IMG/VR virus record: IMGVR_UViG_3300028423_000849
Coordinates: 1 to 62,787 of that record
Direction: 5' to 3' (one strand)
Source of the DNA: a virus
Length of the DNA stretch: 62,787 bases
Positions within the stretch are counted from its first letter, which is position 1. The number at the start of each line of letters is the position of its first letter. Of the stretch, positions 49,155-58,286 are shown one piece after another. Made by a program: the position numbers and the translations under genes. Under the pieces are notes generated by a model, which saw only the letters and a list, made by a program, of their open reading frames with translations, was not told the origin of the DNA and made no database searches.

Positions 49155-50401
49155 AACACCATCTCCTCAAGTTCAGGAAAAACATCAATGAAGTTCTCAT
49201 TGCGAATTTCGTCAACTCTTGATATTTCAGCTAAAAAGTCCTTCTTCACTGTGAGCCACAGATCCTCTGAATGAGGAATATCTGGAAACTCCAACACAAG
49301 ATCAAGCATAGCTTGACCACTTTTTTCTATGCCCAGGCTGCGAGCACACTGTTTGACCACTGTTCTAAGTTTATCAGTGCCCTGCTGTTTGAGGTCTTCA
49401 GGCAAAGCTGCAGGCGAAAAATACTGAGGATCCCACACAGGATTCAACTGCCAGGCACCGTCGGGCCACAAACCGTTTTCCATAAAGTAGGAAAACATAT
49501 CGCCCAGTGTCACATAATTCAGTGATGTTACTGTGCTTGTGATGCAGTATTTGACATTGTCTAGTTTTTTCACAGTGCGAATATTTTCTTCGACATCTGA
49601 CCACACTGTGCCACTTCGTATATACTCGGCACGACTTCCGTAGTGATCCAAACTTGCATAGAGTTCTATGGGCTTTTTGAAGTTTTTCCACAGTTCAACA
49701 ATATCGTGGTTTTTGAAATTCAAGTTACTGAGATTTGTGTTATATGACAATTGTACATCGGTGCGTTTTTGACGTATCAGCTCTTCTAGTATCACATAGT
49801 GTTCTTCTGTAATCAATGGCTCACCGCCTGCAAAGTATGCGCTGTCTACATAGGGTATATGCTGTAGAATTTCGTCTACCAAACCAGAAATGTTTTTGTG
49901 TTTTTTTACACCTGATCTGTCTAGATTGTTTTTGATGTCTTCGGCTTCCCACATACTGCTATAGCCGCTGTTGCAACTTCTGCACTTGAAGTTACAGACA
50001 TTGGAAAACCGTATGTCATAGTAGCGCATTTTGAAGTTGTGCAAAGTACCATCTGCGCCTGTGTTTTCAATCACTTCGTCAATGTATTGGCCGTAGTTTT
50101 TGTTTGCTTCTTGTCTAAAACTAGGACCAGTTTTTTCTGCTTTATAGCAGGTCTTGCACATGGCAGTTCTCCTGCCTGACAGCATGTTAAGTCTCAGCTC
50201 TTTCATAAAGTCTGTGTTCATGGTGTCTTCGATGCTGAGTCCTCCGGGAATCACATTTTTGTACTTGAAGTTGCCGATGCAACAGGGCAACACAGTGGTG
50301 TCCGGAGTCATGTGAATATGTATCCAGGGCAACATGCAGAACGTGTCATTGTCAGACAACAGTTTTTCAGTGTCTATGTTGCGTGCAGGAATACGTTCCA
50401 T
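49151..50401 (-). CDS. N-twitch radical SAM protein (copy 3)
   Basis: A 416-residue paralogue; the start is taken at the ATG sharing one base with the upstream stop (TGATG), since upstream in-frame codons lie within the neighbouring gene. C22, C40-C41, C82/C85 form the N-terminal cluster and C136-x3-C140-x2-C143 (CNFKCRSC) the radical SAM site; FAGGEPLIT follows. C-terminus RNENFIDVFPELEEM. Closest by eye to copy 2. Confidence 0.85.
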   Translation of the reverse strand: MERIPARNIDTEKLLSDNDTFCMLPWIHIHMTPDTTVLPCCIGNFKYKNVIPGGLSIEDTMNTDFMKELRLNMLSGRRTAMCKTCYKAEKTGPSFRQEANKNYGQYIDEVIENTGADGTLHNFKMRYYDIRFSNVCNFKCRSCNSGYSSMWEAEDIKNNLDRSGVKKHKNISGLVDEILQHIPYVDSAYFAGGEPLITEEHYVILEELIRQKRTDVQLSYNTNLSNLNFKNHDIVELWKNFKKPIELYASLDHYGSRAEYIRSGTVWSDVEENIRTVKKLDNVKYCITSTVTSLNYVTLGDMFSYFMENGLWPDGAWQLNPVWDPQYFSPAALPEDLKQQGTDKLRTVVKQCARSLGIEKSGQAMLDLVLEFPDIPHSEDLWLTVKKDFLAEISRVDEIRNENFIDVFPELEEMVF

Positions 50402-51825
50402 CAGTTCACACTCACAATGGGGATTTCGCCCTTGGCTAACTCTTTGCACTCGTTCCAGAAGTTTTCATACTCTGGGAATGTTTTCAAGAAGTCAGTACCT
50501 CGCCTGCGATCATATTCAGTGAACCAATTGTAAAAGTCAATTCTCCCTTCTCTCACTCGTGCTTCGTCGTACTGTGTGCTAGCAAAGTAATCTCTCACAC
50601 GGCGGAAACGCTCATACTCGATTTCAGAGAACTTTTTAGTGTCTGATTCGTCAATGTTGTCCTGAATAAACTTCAAGCAATCATCAAAGTAGGGCATGAA
50701 CTCTTCCTTGGGCAGGATATGCATGTCATACTGTATGGGCTCTTTGAGATAGGGTGTGTCAAAACGGATCTTGCGCACTGTGGGGTCACTGCCTAGATTA
50801 TCAGGTATGATGTCATCATAGCGTTCGCGCCACACCAGCATCTGCTCCAAGTACTCTTTGAATGTGGTTACACTGAGTATGTTGAACGTGCACATGTGTG
50901 TGATATGACTCTTAATACCACGCAGATAGATGTCCTGATTGCGATCCCAGGTTTCTAGATCCATGCCTGTGCGCATATACTCCACGCTTTCGCCCCAGCC
51001 GTCAATGCTACTGAACATCTTGAATTGTCGTATTTTGTTGCTTTCAAGTAGATCGTTTACATTTTCCACAAGTCGCTCCACATGGCGACTCTTCATGCCA
51101 AGGTTACTGTTTACATTGATTTCTAAATGTGGCTTGGGATCGTTTCTAAGCTCGTCAAACAGTCTCCAGGTGCTGGCATGCAACAGTGGTTCACCGCCTG
51201 TGATTCTGAGAATATTCAAGGTCTTGCTCACTTCAGGCCACCACCGCCACCATGCTTCCAAATAAGGATTGTTGTCTTCGGTGTACACATCAAACCAGTC
51301 GATGTCGTTGCGATGATTTTTGACCATGTCATAGGCGCCATGCTTTTTGATCTCTTGATAATAGCTGCTGCTGTGCATTGGATGACAATAACCACACTTG
51401 AAGTTACACTCGTTGGAGAATGCAATCTCAATGTACTCGGGATTAATTTTGAGATCAGGTGGGCCATAGAGAATTTCATCATAGCGATCCTCAGTGTAGA
51501 TACTGCTGTTGCGTATCAAGCGGTCGCTTACATAGTCATCGCCCATGTCTTCCACGTTCCAGCAATACTGACAGCCTTCGGGCCGTTCGCCGTTGAGCAT
51601 CTGTATGCGTTCATCGATCTTTTGAGGAGTGTTATGAAGCGTACTGGGATCAAACTTGAGTTCCTCCACAGGGATATCATGTGGCTTGGGATGATAGCAA
51701 CTGTGAGTCTGGCCTCGGTGTAGATAGATGGTGGTGTGATGCCATTTGGCCAAGCAGAAAGTTGGACTGATGTCCTCCTTCATCATGGTGTTGATTTCAC
51801 GCATACGATCGATGCGGTCACTCAT
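50401..51825 (-). CDS. N-twitch radical SAM protein (copy 4, divergent)
   Basis: A 474-residue protein. N-terminal cluster C24, C43 (SCYHP), C85/C88 (CQYCW); radical SAM site C140-x3-C144-x2-C147 (CNFKCGYC); ITGGEPLL. It differs from the others by a longer body and by HHTTIYLHRGQTHSCYHP in place of the PCC motif. C-terminus RGTDFLKTFPEYENF keeps the family end signature. It is the first gene of the long minus-strand operon, with a late promoter box 36 nt before its start. Confidence 0.85.
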   Translation of the reverse strand: MSDRIDRMREINTMMKEDISPTFCLAKWHHTTIYLHRGQTHSCYHPKPHDIPVEELKFDPSTLHNTPQKIDERIQMLNGERPEGCQYCWNVEDMGDDYVSDRLIRNSSIYTEDRYDEILYGPPDLKINPEYIEIAFSNECNFKCGYCHPMHSSSYYQEIKKHGAYDMVKNHRNDIDWFDVYTEDNNPYLEAWWRWWPEVSKTLNILRITGGEPLLHASTWRLFDELRNDPKPHLEINVNSNLGMKSRHVERLVENVNDLLESNKIRQFKMFSSIDGWGESVEYMRTGMDLETWDRNQDIYLRGIKSHITHMCTFNILSVTTFKEYLEQMLVWRERYDDIIPDNLGSDPTVRKIRFDTPYLKEPIQYDMHILPKEEFMPYFDDCLKFIQDNIDESDTKKFSEIEYERFRRVRDYFASTQYDEARVREGRIDFYNWFTEYDRRRGTDFLKTFPEYENFWNECKELAKGEIPIVSVN

Positions 51826-51860
51826 AGTATATCCTGTGATGTCTGATTTGTGTTACAGTG

Positions 51861-52571
51861 CTATTTATCAGGGGAGACCAGCCAGTCGTATAATATACTT
51901 GCCAACAATTCATGACCTAGCTGAGAGGGGTGATGGCACCCAGTAATATACGGTGATTTTTTGGCAAATCTTTCAGACAAATATCTATATGTTTCACGAG
52001 ATACTCCTGTGTGAGGATGTTCATTGTGTTCAAAATGGCCCTGTTTAACGTCACCGGCTGTCTTGTCTTTTACACATAGATCGTAGAGCGTTGAATAGGG
52101 TTTATCGTACCACAGCCAGTTTCTAGTGCAATGCTCCGGCACAGGTTTTGGTGCGGAAAGCCTATAATCTTGAAAAGAACTCAGATAGTAGTATTCACAG
52201 CCAATGTTATCTAGATAATCGGTGGTTTTTAGTATAGCATTAAGCCACATTGATGGACTATAATAATCCTTGTCATAATAAAGATTTTTTCTGCTTGTGC
52301 CTGACCATGATACTATTACTAGGTCGGCCTTGCTGACTCCCATGGTTAACAATGTGTTGTATATGTCCCAGTTGCTTGCACCACGTCTGCCATAATCTAG
52401 ATAGTTAAGTTTGAGATTTTTGGCGAGTATTTCCGTGAAGGGTTCTGCTTGTTGAAAACCTCTGCGTCCCCGATAGTCTACAGGGTCTTTGATACACCCC
52501 CACACAAAGCTATCTCCAACTGCAACGAGACGCCTGGCATCATCTTGTTGGGAATAGTTATAACAGTACAC
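51861..52571 (-). CDS. SGNH-hydrolase-like protein (copy 5)
   Basis: A 236-residue protein from a GTG start. LVAVGDSFVWGC (near residue 15) is a GDS nucleophile block, YLDYGRRGASNWDIYN the glycine block, ADLVIVSWSG the third and CHHPSQLGHELLA the C-terminal His block. No ribosome site is seen; the late-type box GCTAAATA ends 6 nt before the GTG. The rarer start and the missing leader suggest translation of a leaderless message. Confidence 0.65.
   Translation of the reverse strand: MYCYNYSQQDDARRLVAVGDSFVWGCIKDPVDYRGRRGFQQAEPFTEILAKNLKLNYLDYGRRGASNWDIYNTLLTMGVSKADLVIVSWSGTSRKNLYYDKDYYSPSMWLNAILKTTDYLDNIGCEYYYLSSFQDYRLSAPKPVPEHCTRNWLWYDKPYSTLYDLCVKDKTAGDVKQGHFEHNEHPHTGVSRETYRYLSERFAKKSPYITGCHHPSQLGHELLASILYDWLVSPDK
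51862..51869 (-). promoter_or_regulatory. Late promoter box GATAAATA (minus)
   Basis: TATTTATC on the plus strand reads GATAAATA on the minus strand; it overlaps the stop of the SGNH copy 5 gene. It probably starts the operon from 51825 to 35679, in which almost all genes overlap or abut. Confidence 0.65.
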
Positions 52572-52577
52572 TCATAC

Positions 52578-52585
52578 TATTTAGC
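52578..52585 (-). promoter_or_regulatory. Possible late promoter box GCTAAATA (minus)
   Basis: GCTAAATA on the minus strand, 6 nt before the GTG at 52571, one base from NATAAATA. Confidence 0.4.
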
Positions 52586-52594
52586 ACAGAAGAA

Positions 52595-52618
52595 ATACAG
52601 GGCGCGAACGCCCTGTAT
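52595..52618 (-). terminator. Hairpin terminator (minus)
   Basis: ATACAGGGCG and CGCCCTGTAT form a perfect 10-bp stem around a 4-nt loop (TTCG on the minus strand), followed on the minus strand by TTCTTC. It lies after the UDP-sugar dehydrogenase gene. Confidence 0.8.
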
Positions 52619-52641
52619 GCTCTGCTCAACAGCAAGGCTTT

Positions 52642-53949
52642 TTAGCGAGGTGCTTCAGTGCGTGTGTTGCCATAATGGACCACACGCACACCATCCATGG
52701 TAGGGAGTTTTCTCCAGGGATCAACCACTACACTGCCGGGTGCAAACTTGAGTTCAGACCCGTTGGCTGTGGCCACCGTGAGTGCTTCATCGCAGTCTGT
52801 GATACGATGATCACCATACCAGTTACCCACAAAATCCAGTTGCTCACCATAGGTGATTTCTGGGTTGTGTGCTATCAGGTACACAGCAGAGTTTTCTAGC
52901 ACTTCTGCAGGCGGTGTTTCGCCGATTACTTCGTCCAGATAGTACATGGGCACGTCTGATAGCTCTTCAACATAGTGGCCCACCAGCATGCTGCTACTGC
53001 CTGTTTCATAAGGAACTAGTGGCTTGTAGGCCTTGCCCACAATGACCACAGGCGCACCCAGTTGCTTGGCTTCTGAGATCAGCCTATGTGCCATGTTCTT
53101 GGCTTGAACTTCACGTGAGTGCATCACTGAGTCAAACAGATCATAGCCCAGATCCAGTTGCTCTGCCATCCAACGCAGTGCAATGTTGTCTCTGGGATGA
53201 CAAGCACCGCCGTCACCCATACCAGGCTTCATGTATGCTGGACCCATGATGCGTCTGTCTGATGCAGCAAGAGCATCACACACCAACTCTGCGTTGATAT
53301 TGCCCTGCTTTTCTGCAACGTCCTGAATCATGTTTACCAGGCTGACCTTGGCACTGATGAAGGTGTTGTAGAACACCTTGATTGCTTCAACTTCGTCCCA
53401 GGTACCAGTCACATAACGAGGTTCGTTCTGCATGATGGTCTTGTAGAAGTCCACTAGCTGTTTGGCATCGCCTGTTTCTGCACCGTCTTCTGTGCCAATC
53501 ATGATCATCTCTGGATTAACCATGTCCCACTTCACAGTGCCCATGGCAATCAGATAGGGATTGTACACAAATCTTGTGTTGGTCATAATGGGCACAAACT
53601 CTCTGCGAGTTGTGCCGGGCAGGACTGTGCTGATTAGTACTATTAGCTGGTCCTGGGTTGCTACTGCATTTACCTCTGACAGAACCTGCTTGACAATAGT
53701 GTAATCAAAGTCCTTGTTGGGTAAATGGCTGGTTGGCGCATTGCCATCATATTGTGGATCATGCGGTGTTTCCACAGCAATGAATACAATATCGCGACCT
53801 ACTACTGCTTCCTGCAGTGTAGGAACCATTGAAAAGTTTTCTGGTTCACGTGGTGCAATATCATAACCCACAACATCATGGCGCTCAGCGACCATTTCGG
53901 CGCAAGCCTGTCCTAGCTTGCCGACTCCGATAAATCCGATCGAGGCCAT
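52642..53949 (-). CDS. UDP-glucose/UDP-ManNAc 6-dehydrogenase family
   Basis: A 435-residue enzyme; ATG 53949 is chosen because AAAAGGAG stands just upstream, leaving out a 42-residue extension. The NAD motif GFIGVGKLG lies near 5-13. The catalytic Cys is C250 in GGACHPRD, and IKVFYNTF carries the conserved Lys near 191. It oxidises a UDP-sugar to a uronic acid, giving an acidic sugar. A terminator follows. The exact sugar cannot be set. Confidence 0.9.
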   Translation of the reverse strand: MASIGFIGVGKLGQACAEMVAERHDVVGYDIAPREPENFSMVPTLQEAVVGRDIVFIAVETPHDPQYDGNAPTSHLPNKDFDYTIVKQVLSEVNAVATQDQLIVLISTVLPGTTRREFVPIMTNTRFVYNPYLIAMGTVKWDMVNPEMIMIGTEDGAETGDAKQLVDFYKTIMQNEPRYVTGTWDEVEAIKVFYNTFISAKVSLVNMIQDVAEKQGNINAELVCDALAASDRRIMGPAYMKPGMGDGGACHPRDNIALRWMAEQLDLGYDLFDSVMHSREVQAKNMAHRLISEAKQLGAPVVIVGKAYKPLVPYETGSSSMLVGHYVEELSDVPMYYLDEVIGETPPAEVLENSAVYLIAHNPEITYGEQLDFVGNWYGDHRITDCDEALTVATANGSELKFAPGSVVVDPWRKLPTMDGVRVVHYGNTRTEAPR

Positions 53950-53992
53950 TTTTTTCTCCTTTTGTTGTTTTTTGTGCACTAAGCACAGTGTG

Positions 53993-54000
53993 TATTTACT
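53993..54000 (-). promoter_or_regulatory. Possible late promoter box AGTAAATA (minus)
   Basis: AGTAAATA on the minus strand, overlapping the stop of the NeuB-like gene and 43 nt before the dehydrogenase start. Confidence 0.4.
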
Positions 54001-54772
54001 GGTTTTCTGAGGATTTGTCCATAGTTTCTGAATCGTTTGCCTGTGTGAGTATTTCCATGTACTTGTAGAAATCATAGAACTGATCTGGCGTGAGCACAGC
54101 AGGATTGTCGCTGTCCGGGTCGCCTAGGTATTTTTCAATGTAGTCCACGCCCTTGTATACCACTGCTGAACCAGGAAAAAGACCAGCATCTCTGCTTTCA
54201 TAGCCCACTGTGTGTCCTTGTGCTATTAGATCATCGATGCTGCTGAGATTCATGTCTGTGATATCAGGCGGAAACTCAGGTGTTGTGTAATACACACTGT
54301 AATGAGGATTTTGCTCTTTGTGATAGAGCACATTATATTCACTGTGATGATGATGATTGTATATCACCCAGAGAAACTTGTCTTTGCAATAGCGACTAAG
54401 TTCGTAGACATTGACACTGTCATAGTGCAGTTTTACAGTGTCACAGTTGGTGTGTTCTTTGACAAACTCTGCTGCCTGGCTGTCAGTGACACTCCAGTAT
54501 AAAGGAATACCGATGTGTTCGCAGAGTTTTGCAATGTGTTCAGCATTGTCAGCTGTTATTTCACTGCGATTGGCCACTTCCAGATATGAAAGTCCTCCCC
54601 AGCGACTCTGCACCGACACATACTTTTTTTCGTCAGGAATGATCAGTGCCGGTGTGGCTTTGTTGATAATTACAGCATCAGCATTGCACTGTGCTGCTGC
54701 AACAATTCGACTTTCAAGCACACTTATAGAATTTTCGTGAGCAATGCCAATGTTAGCATACAGCTTGGACAT
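53996..54772 (-). CDS. NeuB-like (sialic acid synthase family) protein, short
   Basis: A 258-residue protein. YANIGIAHENSISVLESRIVAAAQCNADAVIINKAT parallels the NeuB start (IAEIGINHNG...A..AGADAVKFQ). LSYLEVANRSE, YYTTPEFPPDITDMNLSSIDDLIAQGHTVGYESR and GVDYIEKYL follow the same order. True NeuB is about 340 residues with a C-terminal antifreeze-like SAF domain, which is missing here. It may make a nonulosonate-like sugar or have lost activity. Confidence 0.65.
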   Translation of the reverse strand: MSKLYANIGIAHENSISVLESRIVAAAQCNADAVIINKATPALIIPDEKKYVSVQSRWGGLSYLEVANRSEITADNAEHIAKLCEHIGIPLYWSVTDSQAAEFVKEHTNCDTVKLHYDSVNVYELSRYCKDKFLWVIYNHHHHSEYNVLYHKEQNPHYSVYYTTPEFPPDITDMNLSSIDDLIAQGHTVGYESRDAGLFPGSAVVYKGVDYIEKYLGDPDSDNPAVLTPDQFYDFYKYMEILTQANDSETMDKSSENQ

Positions 54773-54785
54773 TGTGTCCCCTTTA

Positions 54786-55784
54786 TTATCCTAGCAGGCC
54801 TTTTTCCAATAGCTCTTGTATTTGTTTTTCTCGAATCATCACACCCCAGCGTCTAGGATTCACAAATGTTTTCTTGAAGAATCTGCACATCTGTGGATCA
54901 GGATCAAACAGCATCATTTCTCTGATATTTTCATTGAGTCTCCGTCCTAGATCCTTGATTGCAATATATAACATATCGTTGTCCCAGGTGACTTTTGTGT
55001 ATCTACATTTGTGGCTGTCGCCAGGAAATCTGGGCAATACATCATTGTAGAAAAATTGCTTGAACCACTCGTAGTCTGCAATGTGATTTGCCTCCCACTG
55101 TGAAAGCACTGTCATTTCACAGCCTAGGCGAGCACCATAGATGGCCCATAGGCCGTTTTCTACATCTGAGCCAATGTTACACCATGTTTGCAGCCTATTG
55201 TAGTTCTGCCACCATACGCGGTTTATAAACTCGTCGGGCTCCACACGATTGCCCTGATCCAAACTCATTTTTACACCTTCGCGGAACCCTGCGCGAAATG
55301 CCTGAAAAGGCGATGCAGTTTGATGTACTTCTGAAAAAGTGTCATTCAGCTGAATATAGTTGAGCTTCCAGCAAAACTCCATGCCTTCGTCATCATCGGA
55401 TGCTTCGTGAGTGCGAATTGTTTTGGTGTATTCCGTGGGCCAGCATTTGAGACCGCCATTGCCATACACCAAGCCGTTTAACAGATTCTTGGCATTCCAT
55501 GAAAAAATACTCTCTGATACATCATTGCCATCGTGGTCTGTGTCGGGGATATCCAATGTTTGCTCAAAGAAGTCATCCATCACAATGTTGTCACCATCCA
55601 CTGTGATAAATCGTTCTGTTTCGCTTTGTTCTGCGGCTGCTTTGTGTGCAGAATCAAAACCTTTGACACCATGTATACGTTTTGCCCAAGGCACTTTGTT
55701 GAGCAGGTCCGCCCAGTGCTCTTCGCAGTTGGGCTCATCGTAGCTAATATAGAAAATATCTAGTTCTGTGACGTCGATCTTCAT
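54786..55784 (-). CDS. GT-A-like family protein
   Basis: A 332-residue protein. IFYISYDEPNCEEHWADLLNKVPWAKRIHGVKGFDSAHKAAAEQS then FITVDGDNIVMDDFF (a D-x-D near 78-80) and GNGGLKCWP is the single-module version of the repeats in the 1013-residue protein at 28177. The C-terminal FQAFRAGFREGVKMSLDQ matches the C-terminal block of that protein. A late promoter box precedes it. Glycosyltransferase function is inferred from the DxD and fold pattern. Confidence 0.65.
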   Translation of the reverse strand: MKIDVTELDIFYISYDEPNCEEHWADLLNKVPWAKRIHGVKGFDSAHKAAAEQSETERFITVDGDNIVMDDFFEQTLDIPDTDHDGNDVSESIFSWNAKNLLNGLVYGNGGLKCWPTEYTKTIRTHEASDDDEGMEFCWKLNYIQLNDTFSEVHQTASPFQAFRAGFREGVKMSLDQGNRVEPDEFINRVWWQNYNRLQTWCNIGSDVENGLWAIYGARLGCEMTVLSQWEANHIADYEWFKQFFYNDVLPRFPGDSHKCRYTKVTWDNDMLYIAIKDLGRRLNENIREMMLFDPDPQMCRFFKKTFVNPRRWGVMIREKQIQELLEKGLLG

Positions 55785-55799
55785 GAGGTGTCCTGTGTG

Positions 55800-56468
55800 T
55801 TATGTTCTCAGGTATTTATCGAAAATCTTATTGGTGTATAGCCCACAGTGTTCGAGATCAATGCCGAGATCAAACTCTACTTTGTCGTTGATCAAGAGAT
55901 CTGCAATGCCTGTGTTTTTGTATTCGTACATGATGTGTGGGTCGCCGGGCTTGGTGATATAGAATCTCAATATGCGATAGCCATTGCGTGTAGCACTCAC
56001 AGGATACACACCCTCATACTCATCTTTGATCCGTTGACTCATCTCCACAGTGAGTTTTTTCCCTTTGATGTTGCACTTGATATCAAAGTCCTCTGTGTCG
56101 CCAAACTCAACCTCTTGTAAAAACTGATCGTTGGAAAGTATTTTAACTGTGTCAATGGGTTTGAGTTCTACATGAAATATATTTTTGTCTTTGGTGTCTT
56201 GCACCACTTGATATCTGCGCAGATCTTTGTCAATGAGGTTTTCTAGATCTTCCTGCGGAAAATCATAGGTGTGCCAGTCTGGAGCAACATCTTCTACTTC
56301 GTTTTGTGTCAAGCACTCAATTGTGCCTTCTGAACTGAAATACAGCTTCCAGGGTCGCGTCTTTAGCTCTTTCATGAGAGCATCTGCACTGCCGCCGCTT
56401 TCCTGTTTTCTACTCATGAATTTTTGTCTGCGTTTTTCTGCAGCACTTGTAATGTCATTGTCTGACAT
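55800..56468 (-). CDS. Conserved phage hypothetical protein
   Basis: A 222-residue protein. A basic helical N-terminus (AAEKRRQKFMSRKQ) is followed by strand-rich acidic sequence (RPWKLYFSSEGTIECL, HVELKPIDTVKILS, FYITKPGDPHIMYEYK). No membrane span. I recognise it only as a phage-type protein. Its start lies 14 nt inside the neighbouring GT-A gene, so it is coupled to the GT genes. Confidence 0.6.
   Translation of the reverse strand: MSDNDITSAAEKRRQKFMSRKQESGGSADALMKELKTRPWKLYFSSEGTIECLTQNEVEDVAPDWHTYDFPQEDLENLIDKDLRRYQVVQDTKDKNIFHVELKPIDTVKILSNDQFLQEVEFGDTEDFDIKCNIKGKKLTVEMSQRIKDEYEGVYPVSATRNGYRILRFYITKPGDPHIMYEYKNTGIADLLINDKVEFDLGIDLEHCGLYTNKIFDKYLRT
55813..55820 (-). promoter_or_regulatory. 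Late promoter box GATAAATA (minus)
   Basis: TATTTATC on the plus strand; GATAAATA on the minus strand, 28 nt before the ATG at 55784. Confidence 0.65.
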
Positions 56469-57321
56469 AGTCGTTCTCCATTTGCTTGATCATGCTGTTG
56501 GTGATCCAATCTTTGTCCACATAGTGAAAAGGCAGTGTCTGCTGATAATTGCCAACCTTGAAACTGTTGTATTTGCTGTAATACACAGGTAGACTATTGG
56601 TCCATAGATCGGATATTTGCACCTGTTTGATGTTTTGCACATGACTTTTCATGTGCACAAAAGTTGGCATGCTGTCGATGTTTTCACGCACGCAGTGATG
56701 CTCAATCCCCAACAGTTGCATTGCTAATGCGTATGCAACGTCCCCGCTTAACCAGTCGGGTTTTCCTCGTGGCATATACTTGTAGAAAAATCGCTCCCAG
56801 TGCTGAAACACAATTTCTATCATGTGAAATAGTTCTGCTGAGAGATCGCATTTCTTGAAATAGAAGAATGCTGTGTACACATTGGGAAGGTTGTTGTTAA
56901 CAAAGTATTCTCTGTAGTAGTTGCTGTCTACTACCTCGCCGCGATAGTTTCTCACAGTGGTAGTGGCCCATACATCGCGTTGACACAGGATATCCCACCA
57001 ATGACTAACATCTGTGGGAAACAACATGTCTGTGTCAAGTATTACTGTTTCGTCATAGGGAGACATGTAAAAGTATTTCCACTTGTTGTGTATTTTCCAC
57101 TGTTTGTTCACAGCAGCGTCAGCCCAGGGTATATCCACAATGTGATCAAAAACTTCTCGGTGTTTCTGTGTGATTTTTTTCTTGGTTTCTGCATCTACGC
57201 ACACAGTGAGATTGTTCACTGTGCTTTGTGTGAGTTTGAGATTCAGTGCTAATGCATATGCTTGACGCAGATAATCTACGTCATCTGTGTTCTGTGCAAT
57301 TACCACATAACCGCGGCTCAT
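56455..57321 (-). CDS. GT-A glycosyltransferase (GT8-like, DxD), copy 1
   Basis: A 288-residue protein; ATG 57321 is chosen with AAGGAAA upstream and an ATGA-type overlap with the next gene. The N-terminus GYVVIAQNTDDVDYLRQAYALALN is the Rossmann-like start, YDETVILDTDMLF the DxD site and FVHMKSH a late His block. It is paralogous with the gene at 57318. Both probably use a nucleotide-sugar; the acceptor is unknown. Confidence 0.75.
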   Translation of the reverse strand: MSRGYVVIAQNTDDVDYLRQAYALALNLKLTQSTVNNLTVCVDAETKKKITQKHREVFDHIVDIPWADAAVNKQWKIHNKWKYFYMSPYDETVILDTDMLFPTDVSHWWDILCQRDVWATTTVRNYRGEVVDSNYYREYFVNNNLPNVYTAFFYFKKCDLSAELFHMIEIVFQHWERFFYKYMPRGKPDWLSGDVAYALAMQLLGIEHHCVRENIDSMPTFVHMKSHVQNIKQVQISDLWTNSLPVYYSKYNSFKVGNYQQTLPFHYVDKDWITNSMIKQMENDYVRQ

Positions 57322-58286
57322 GTTGTTTTCCTTCTGACAGATTTTTTCTTGTTGGCTTTGCTGTTTGACCCGGATTTGTCTTCTTGATCGGGGCTCATCA
57401 ACTGCATGAGCTTGCCGCTTATGCGATCTATTGCCCATTTATTCATCACGTGTATGTCTACGCCTTTCCAGTTTGTCAAGATAAATTCGTTGGGTGCAGT
57501 GGGTTTCTGCAGATAAAAAACAACTTCATCAGCAGACATCACATCATAGATATCATCAACATCAAAGGTTTTATGCAGTGTCACTGGCAGTTGATGAACT
57601 GCACAATTTTGAAATCCGCCTAGCATATGAGCTGCAATGCTAAAACTGTAGTCGTTGCGGTAGAATTTTGTGTTCCAATCATAGAGATCCTTGTGATATT
57701 CTGGGTTGTCTCTGACATACTTCACTATTTCAAAAAAGCTCTCTGCATAGGCAGTCTTCTGAAAGTATACCACAGTTGCCCAATACATATTAGGACCCGT
57801 AGGCGAAATTCGATCAAGTCCTCTGAATTTTCTGCCAGCATAGATATCGTTGAACTCATAGTTCATCATGAGATCGTTTTTGTGCCCCCAACATCGATTC
57901 AAGCTATCACTGAAAATCAAATAATCACAGTCTATGAGAATGGTTTCATCATAGGGAGACAGCTCAAAAGCATCACAGCGATCCACATTGTAAAATGAAA
58001 GTTTTTCGGCAGACTGAATAGAATCCTTGTATACCTTGATGTTTTTGTTTTCAAAGTCGCTGTCTTTTTCGATGCATAGAATGTTCGAGCTGGCTGACTC
58101 AATCAGAGTTTTGTCCAAGGTGTTGTTGGCGTTTTCAATGGTTTGGGAGTTTGACACAATGGTAATCTGATCAGCAGTTAGGCCAAGATGCTTTTGTGCC
58201 AAGAGAGCATTCATCACTGCCATGCGAAAATAATCAATGCTGCCATTGTTGTGGGCAAACATTATGATGCCGCGACTATCAGTCAT
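57318..58286 (-). CDS. GT-A glycosyltransferase (GT8-like, DxD), copy 2
   Basis: A 322-residue paralogue of the preceding gene: GIIMFAHNNGSIDYFRMAVMNALLAQ, YDETILIDCDYLIF (D-x-D) and DIHVMNKW. Its C-terminus is a basic, low-complexity tail (SGSNSKANKKKSVRRK). Overlaps the 117-residue protein by 8 nt and copy 1 by 4 nt. The tandem arrangement suggests duplication. Confidence 0.75.
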   Translation of the reverse strand: MTDSRGIIMFAHNNGSIDYFRMAVMNALLAQKHLGLTADQITIVSNSQTIENANNTLDKTLIESASSNILCIEKDSDFENKNIKVYKDSIQSAEKLSFYNVDRCDAFELSPYDETILIDCDYLIFSDSLNRCWGHKNDLMMNYEFNDIYAGRKFRGLDRISPTGPNMYWATVVYFQKTAYAESFFEIVKYVRDNPEYHKDLYDWNTKFYRNDYSFSIAAHMLGGFQNCAVHQLPVTLHKTFDVDDIYDVMSADEVVFYLQKPTAPNEFILTNWKGVDIHVMNKWAIDRISGKLMQLMSPDQEDKSGSNSKANKKKSVRRKTT

